The notes under the pieces are model-generated. The model searched no databases and was not told the DNA's origin. It worked only from the letters and a program-made list of their open reading frames with translations. Source: Bdellovibrio sp. CG22_combo_CG10-13_8_21_14_all_39_27 (GTDB lineage Bacteria; Bdellovibrionota; Bacteriovoracia; Bacteriovoracales; Bacteriovoracaceae). From it: a stretch of DNA of 32,696 nucleotides. Where the stretch lies: the NCBI GenBank assembly GCA_002786715.1, contig PCTW01000066.1, forward strand, positions 1 through 32,696, written 5' to 3'. Both the position numbers and the translations under genes were made by a program. Below are positions 31,501 through 32,696 of this stretch, piece by piece (position 1 is the first letter of the stretch; the number at the start of each line of letters is the position of its first letter).

Positions 31501-32696
31501 TCTCCAAAACTGAGTGGAGGAAGACTTGTAACTAATTCATTGTCACCTAGATAATTTGTGTTGCCCCTTCCTAATTCTCCAGATGAATTTTCTCCCCAAC
31601 AAGTAAAAGTATCATCAAAATAGAGTACACAATTGTGTCCCCAACCCACTCGAAGCGATTTAACATCTCCATGAAGGGTTACATAGGGAATGAATTTTAG
31701 TTCTTCTGGATGAATAGTTGTAGTACCCAAGCCTAGCGGGCCAGGCCATCCCCAACATTTGACTCGTTTGTCATCATAGAGGGCACAACTATGTTCGTTC
31801 CCTAATCCAATATCAACAATACTTCCACCCGCATCTACAAATGGCAAAACAGCAGGTGATTCATTATCACCAATTCGATAATCACCAAAGGTTTGAGCAA
31901 GCCACGTTCTGTCATAGCCCAAATGATCATGACCTCCCTCTCCCCAACATCTCATTCTTTGAGATTGAAAAAGGGCACATGTATGTGACCAGCCAACTGC
32001 AATTTTAACTATCGGTTCATCAAAAATAAGTATCTCTGAAGAGCTTGGTAGTTCATCATCGCCAATATTATTAGTGTTACCAATTCCGAGCTGACCTGCT
32101 GTATTAATTCCCCAGCATTGAGCTGTACCATCGTCAAACAATGCGCAAGTCGATAAATAGGTGGTATTAATATCAACAACAGGTTTTGACAAAGAAACAT
32201 ATGGGATTTGCCCTACATCTTCATCATCCCCTAAGTTCTGAGTTCCACCAGAACCTAAATTCCCGCTCAAATTTCTACCCCAACATTTAACTTTCTTATT
32301 TTCAAAAAGGGCACAGTGGTGCGATAGGCCTGTTGTAATTTTAAGAACTTTATCCGCAAATGGGAGATAAGGAAGATCGGCCATTGCAATAGAATTAGAT
32401 GTGCCCCATCCAACATTGATTAAGTTTCCATAGCCAAGAATACCAAAATTATTTGCTCCCCAACATTTAACTTTGCCATTATCAATAATGGCACAATTTG
32501 AATCGTAGTAAGGAGCAACTCCAAAACCTCCACCACTCGTTGAAATGTTTGAAGATGCAATTCTCGAATCTGGATCAATTCCTAATAAACCCGAGCGATC
32601 ATTTCCAAGAAGATCTTTCAATGCGACTGAGACAAAATTAAAATTCTCTCCATCAAGAGAAAAGCTCTCATCAAATTGAATCGTAATTTTCCCAAT
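22575..32696 (-). CDS. Giant RCC1-PKD-NHL-YD/RHS surface protein, 5' end outside the window
   Basis: Open frame of 3373 codons running off the right edge; the 25 codons beyond 32621 contain no stop, so the start lies outside. Numbering from 32621, residues 1-30 are the end of an Ig-like domain (LKDLLGND). Residues 43-860 hold fourteen RCC1 repeats with CX9CWG, forming two seven-bladed propellers. Residues 860-1115 are three PKD domains (WSFGDG, WLFGDG, WSWGDG). Residues 1115-1435 are Ig-like and carboxypeptidase-regulatory-like domains. Residues 1475-1615 are a ZU5-like segment. Residues 2020-2245 are NHL repeats (ADAGDGGDAKNAGIRYPRGL). Residues 2245-3155 are YD/RHS repeats ending with the core motif YYYRARYYDSSVGQF, TDPFRG, NNPINLDDPFGR. 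Residues 3161-3348 are a hydrophobic, Ala/Gly-rich tip. Cysteine-rich blades imply export. It is probably a surface-displayed adhesin or polymorphic toxin. Confidence 0.93.
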   Translation of the reverse strand: MGKITIQFDESFSLDGENFNFVSVALKDLLGNDRSGLLGIDPDSRIASSNISTSGGGFGVAPYYDSNCAIIDNGKVKCWGANNFGILGYGNLINVGWGTSNSIAMADLPYLPFADKVLKITTGLSHHCALFENKKVKCWGRNLSGNLGSGGTQNLGDDEDVGQIPYVSLSKPVVDINTTYLSTCALFDDGTAQCWGINTAGQLGIGNTNNIGDDELPSSSEILIFDEPIVKIAVGWSHTCALFQSQRMRCWGEGGHDHLGYDRTWLAQTFGDYRIGDNESPAVLPFVDAGGSIVDIGLGNEHSCALYDDKRVKCWGWPGPLGLGTTTIHPEELKFIPYVTLHGDVKSLRVGWGHNCVLYFDDTFTCWGENSSGELGRGNTNYLGDNELVTSLPPLSFGEPIGDIYTGSSVSCASNNLGQLRCWGLGTRGVLGYDNRLSLGDDELVVNLPYINLGGSIDIGSSSTEPSFAGATVSPDVRSNCAIVDNGKVKCWGANDFGQLGLGNSTNISWGTLDSINIEDAPYLPFDQKVIKLTSGSAFHCALLENQKVKCWGRNIYGSLGSGSLDNLGTNEDVSSIAYIPLSKPVRDIDTKWLHTCALFNDGTAQCWGWNQFGQLGIGSSNNIGDDELPSPSNIIVFDEPILKIGTGWSHTCALFESQRMKCWGWGANDHLGYNRVWLQQNTVGNNAVIGVNESPATFPYVDAGGNIVDIEIGAEHSCAIFDNKKVKCWGHNYGKLGLGTTGFYPQELKDVPFVPLHGDVKSLSVGGNHNCALYFDNTFTCWGQNDYGELGNGNLNVIGDDEFPSSVPVLTSNEIIESVNTGPNISCLKTNTGLLKCWGRGGFGALGQNSRISLGDNESIDSIPYINLNSIVDPNSNFSLISSLASFEYNPQSGAIPLQVEFTAQTDPNIFSYEWSFGDGVSVELYDPNASHIYNEVGVFTVHLKVKNSSGLTLGEMDRLVNVTDPIIKPFARFSIPSDDGVIPLSMQLDASNSFDLAGTIVEYHWLFGDGTSLITSNPIASHLYNNVGVFSISLQVKNDQGAVSDFYYDSVVALSINQAPVADFACSAGEGSISCDASTSLDYDGLINGYRWSWGDGQYSEGLTSTHNYGEPNLGNYPIVLEVVDNKGEVTSISKNYSVDQSNPLLNVELADGQRFNQNLVSIPAHITDSSVSSLVVTVNGVQSYNAEGFEHLVPLSLSEGLNLIEFEAFDSNLNSSGKQLFSNIHLDTTLPILSISTPVENSRLNAFVFPVSATSSKPLSKVLVNGFEVTLSQDQQSFDTVVASSAEGPFQTTIEATDLYGNVKTTILTNEIFLPIFNPALITTIPDPDQPGVVKVIGAPSAMRLNNHEFLADGGIFNSKYATSNADGSFEASLLYFDEVKLTAINPITNTTENIFVKHLVDTTLLGQVLDVNGLPLMGVTVSITSSGQSAITDGNGNFEIASPVTGDQTILVDATTLNPSQLLGRSFSKLSVLVTLGMTQRNILGKPIYLTPTLLDGSETIISQADGGIVASEHALGVALTIPANTVIFPDNSTEKAMNIMEIPADRSSVEVPAMAVPNTVYALEPSGVTFTEPIEVTLPNKDELPAGVEVILFSKNSKTGYWEPDGVAVVDENGTTMTTKAGQGITHFSEVYAAPIAPVIRSVNNEDIPGANTFDGAVTSQIVLPSYQVMGSSVAPQLIYNSSWANPTALIKNIIDIPRNEVNIDDPINFKERGIRFSGNQTLSSWVEPEYIEAQFQTGSTITDKVTFTGMPNKSLISYGVDLSTENSGAFPYLAQYWIKIKNTVISTLNINGKSGLGSRTSINRSRVEEFRKIYPQNIGGNLYINNLKNSSYGQGWDVAGVQKILKTDDVRLAIKEGNGQISSYVLDSSIDTIFEDLNGIQAINLNDPNESFYIDSQNNVKTWSLDSGNSTLIQSFGNFTGTYGEDFLEGRESCLYDNVGCHTDYFCVNQSSNYSIPRIFTSIAKIESDQLVFVDENGLVYKNESLIAGQTKTPSFNQKSAFCSSFNIDCGPSFAVGEYAAPVCFNLHASSGVVPEAGNINGDSSVSKLNRPFEVIKGIKANTLIFSDSGNHQIKELDLSTNSVSVVAGNGTSADAGDGGDAKNAGIRYPRGLSYDGNGNLYVVTGSGYVRRIDANGIITTFAGKPVAEGGELVNKTDANRMALVEPTYLAIDNDNQMMFVSDTANNRVVQIDMQNGGAQTFAGNGTCTDGLIGDKGNALEASLCSPGALGFDANKNLLVHDKGHKRIRRITLETSNLGTLVYKPSSKDQSVLYKNQDGTFERHYRNGSIDHFNINGQQVSSIARNGREVNYEYGPDGKLASMIDPSNSQISFNYSGNKLINITDPANRVTEFNYNGETLSSVTFPDGTSKLFFYDAKGLLISEQNERGNSTSYQYNIYNRLAKIVRPDLTEVEVTDAASGAAASSTLKSISSGELYDGIKDAKGFETKFISDTEGFVSTIIDAEGKETKIERNVFGDPTKIIRPDSSFATFTYDPITRDLLEKFDSLTNVSMNFSYDSYGNLTSSTDELGVVSTSTIDPVTGNLLRTQRLDQFVQFDYFDLGLVKTKTNNLNQFINYSYDQFGNLSKATDSLGIETIYLRDYAGNNTEVIDGKGQFTRYEYDLYNRLTKVISPKNEATNYSYLATGELSHILDPKNNETFFNYDPMGRLIQKIDPLNRTINLSYDSNGNIAREVDYIGNIKDFEYDSLNRLTKKILPDNLYEFTYDIRNNITQVKDSFSQVDLSYVPTEKGYQVESESLTGLGMASGYGSHTVDYTFNNSGNRDSMTSSAIGSTNYEYDNQKRLIGLVNHRNQNFNFEYDAASRVKKIITPVIESSMSFDSTNFLTSLVHTNNSGTVINSFEYVRDALGNRIQMRTPAGNFNYDYDQNSQLTNSQSPEVGVESFTYDPLGNRITDQNGNYIYDSKAQRLIEDYNHFYSFDDNGNLSSKVAKDLSKTENYIHDSQNRMVEFAVFEGSTKTREVKYFYDALGRRIRKVSNDLQDATSKITNFLYEGNEVIAKTDDSNQVLVSFTHSSLHTDDPLAMHVTTAGVQAGISQSSEDIFYVKDAQGSVIDLVDSNGDLIEHYSYGSFGNLIKITDLSDTNVSTNPNIEPYFTYTSREYESESGLYYYRARYYDSSVGQFIQTDPFRGVLSSPATFMNGYIYTRNNPINLDDPFGRFSPLSTLVDFASASIVYTALPLFAGYNSAEEANKNGGSAFQVAGIFVFNAVMVGLTTYVSGAVFGAVLTATAPVLGPLAVPAAIVAAAITTGALTTLQNAGNQAIMGRSVNWKRAAKAGSQAATFSAATFGIGAGFNLGQFSNAIINGVGGAAGAACADTGITPMSNEQVSEQSYFIPSECRIYIEN
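30060..32495 (-). repeat. Tandem duplication of a seven-bladed RCC1 propeller
   Basis: Two direct copies of a 413-codon block (1239 bases): copy 1 from 32495 to 31257, copy 2 from 31256 to about 30060. Each has seven CX9CWG blades that match blade by blade: CAIIDNGKVKCWG with CAIVDNGKVKCWG, CALFDDGTAQCWG with CALFNDGTAQCWG, and QRMRCWG with QRMKCWG. Corresponding blades of the two copies are much more alike than neighbouring blades, so a whole propeller was duplicated. Confidence 0.9.

Overview
The window is AT-rich Gram-negative bacterial DNA: it encodes lipoproteins, an outer-membrane barrel and an envelope-spanning type IV secretion system. The mix of a giant RCC1/PKD/YD surface protein, numerous lipoproteins, a lone receiver protein and strong AT bias fits a predatory-type lineage such as Bacteriovoracales (Bdellovibrionota). 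That placement is inference; no rRNA, tRNA or housekeeping gene is present to fix it.

Left flank (1-3200): a minus-strand operon reads as a toxin-antitoxin-chaperone (TAC) module. It has an MqsR-like toxin, an MqsA-like zinc-finger/HTH antitoxin with a C-terminal extension, and a SecB-like chaperone, followed by two unrecognised genes (a membrane coiled-coil protein and a 163-residue protein). Upstream of it lie two palindromes around a plausible promoter. Next to it is a remnant of the 3' end of a tyrosine-recombinase gene, homologous to the intact integrase 1 kb away, which suggests repeated integration at this place.

Integrative conjugative element (about 3.95-20.8 kb): from the left it carries a terminator, tyrosine integrase, excisionase-like HTH protein, single-stranded-DNA-binding protein, a small basic protein, a 141-bp nested inverted-repeat region (best oriT candidate), a replication-relaxation-like protein, a coupling ATPase, and a tightly overlapping transfer operon. 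The operon encodes VirB10/TraB-, VirB9/TraK-, VirB8/TraE-, VirB6-, VirB5-, VirB4-, VirB3/TraL- and VirB2-like proteins, two lipoproteins and four small or unknown proteins. No VirB11 and no classical HUH relaxase is seen in the window. The regulatory end (17.9-20.7 kb) has two small XRE-type proteins, a single-domain response regulator, a larger HTH protein and a small secreted protein. Six near-identical palindromes, TCACGAA-N2/3-TTCGTGA, and one inside-out version sit in the intergenic regions, so these genes and the transfer operon probably form one regulon.

Right flank (20.8-32.7 kb): an outer-membrane beta-barrel protein, a small exported protein, a four-helix membrane protein and the 3' part of a giant gene (3373 codons inside the window, open at the right edge). 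The giant protein has two tandem seven-bladed RCC1 propellers, each blade with a CX9CWG motif, then three PKD domains, Ig-like/transthyretin-like domains, a ZU5-like segment, an NHL propeller, a long YD/RHS shell and a hydrophobic C-terminal tip. This order resembles teneurins and polymorphic RHS toxins. The small four-helix membrane gene just downstream is a reasonable immunity candidate.
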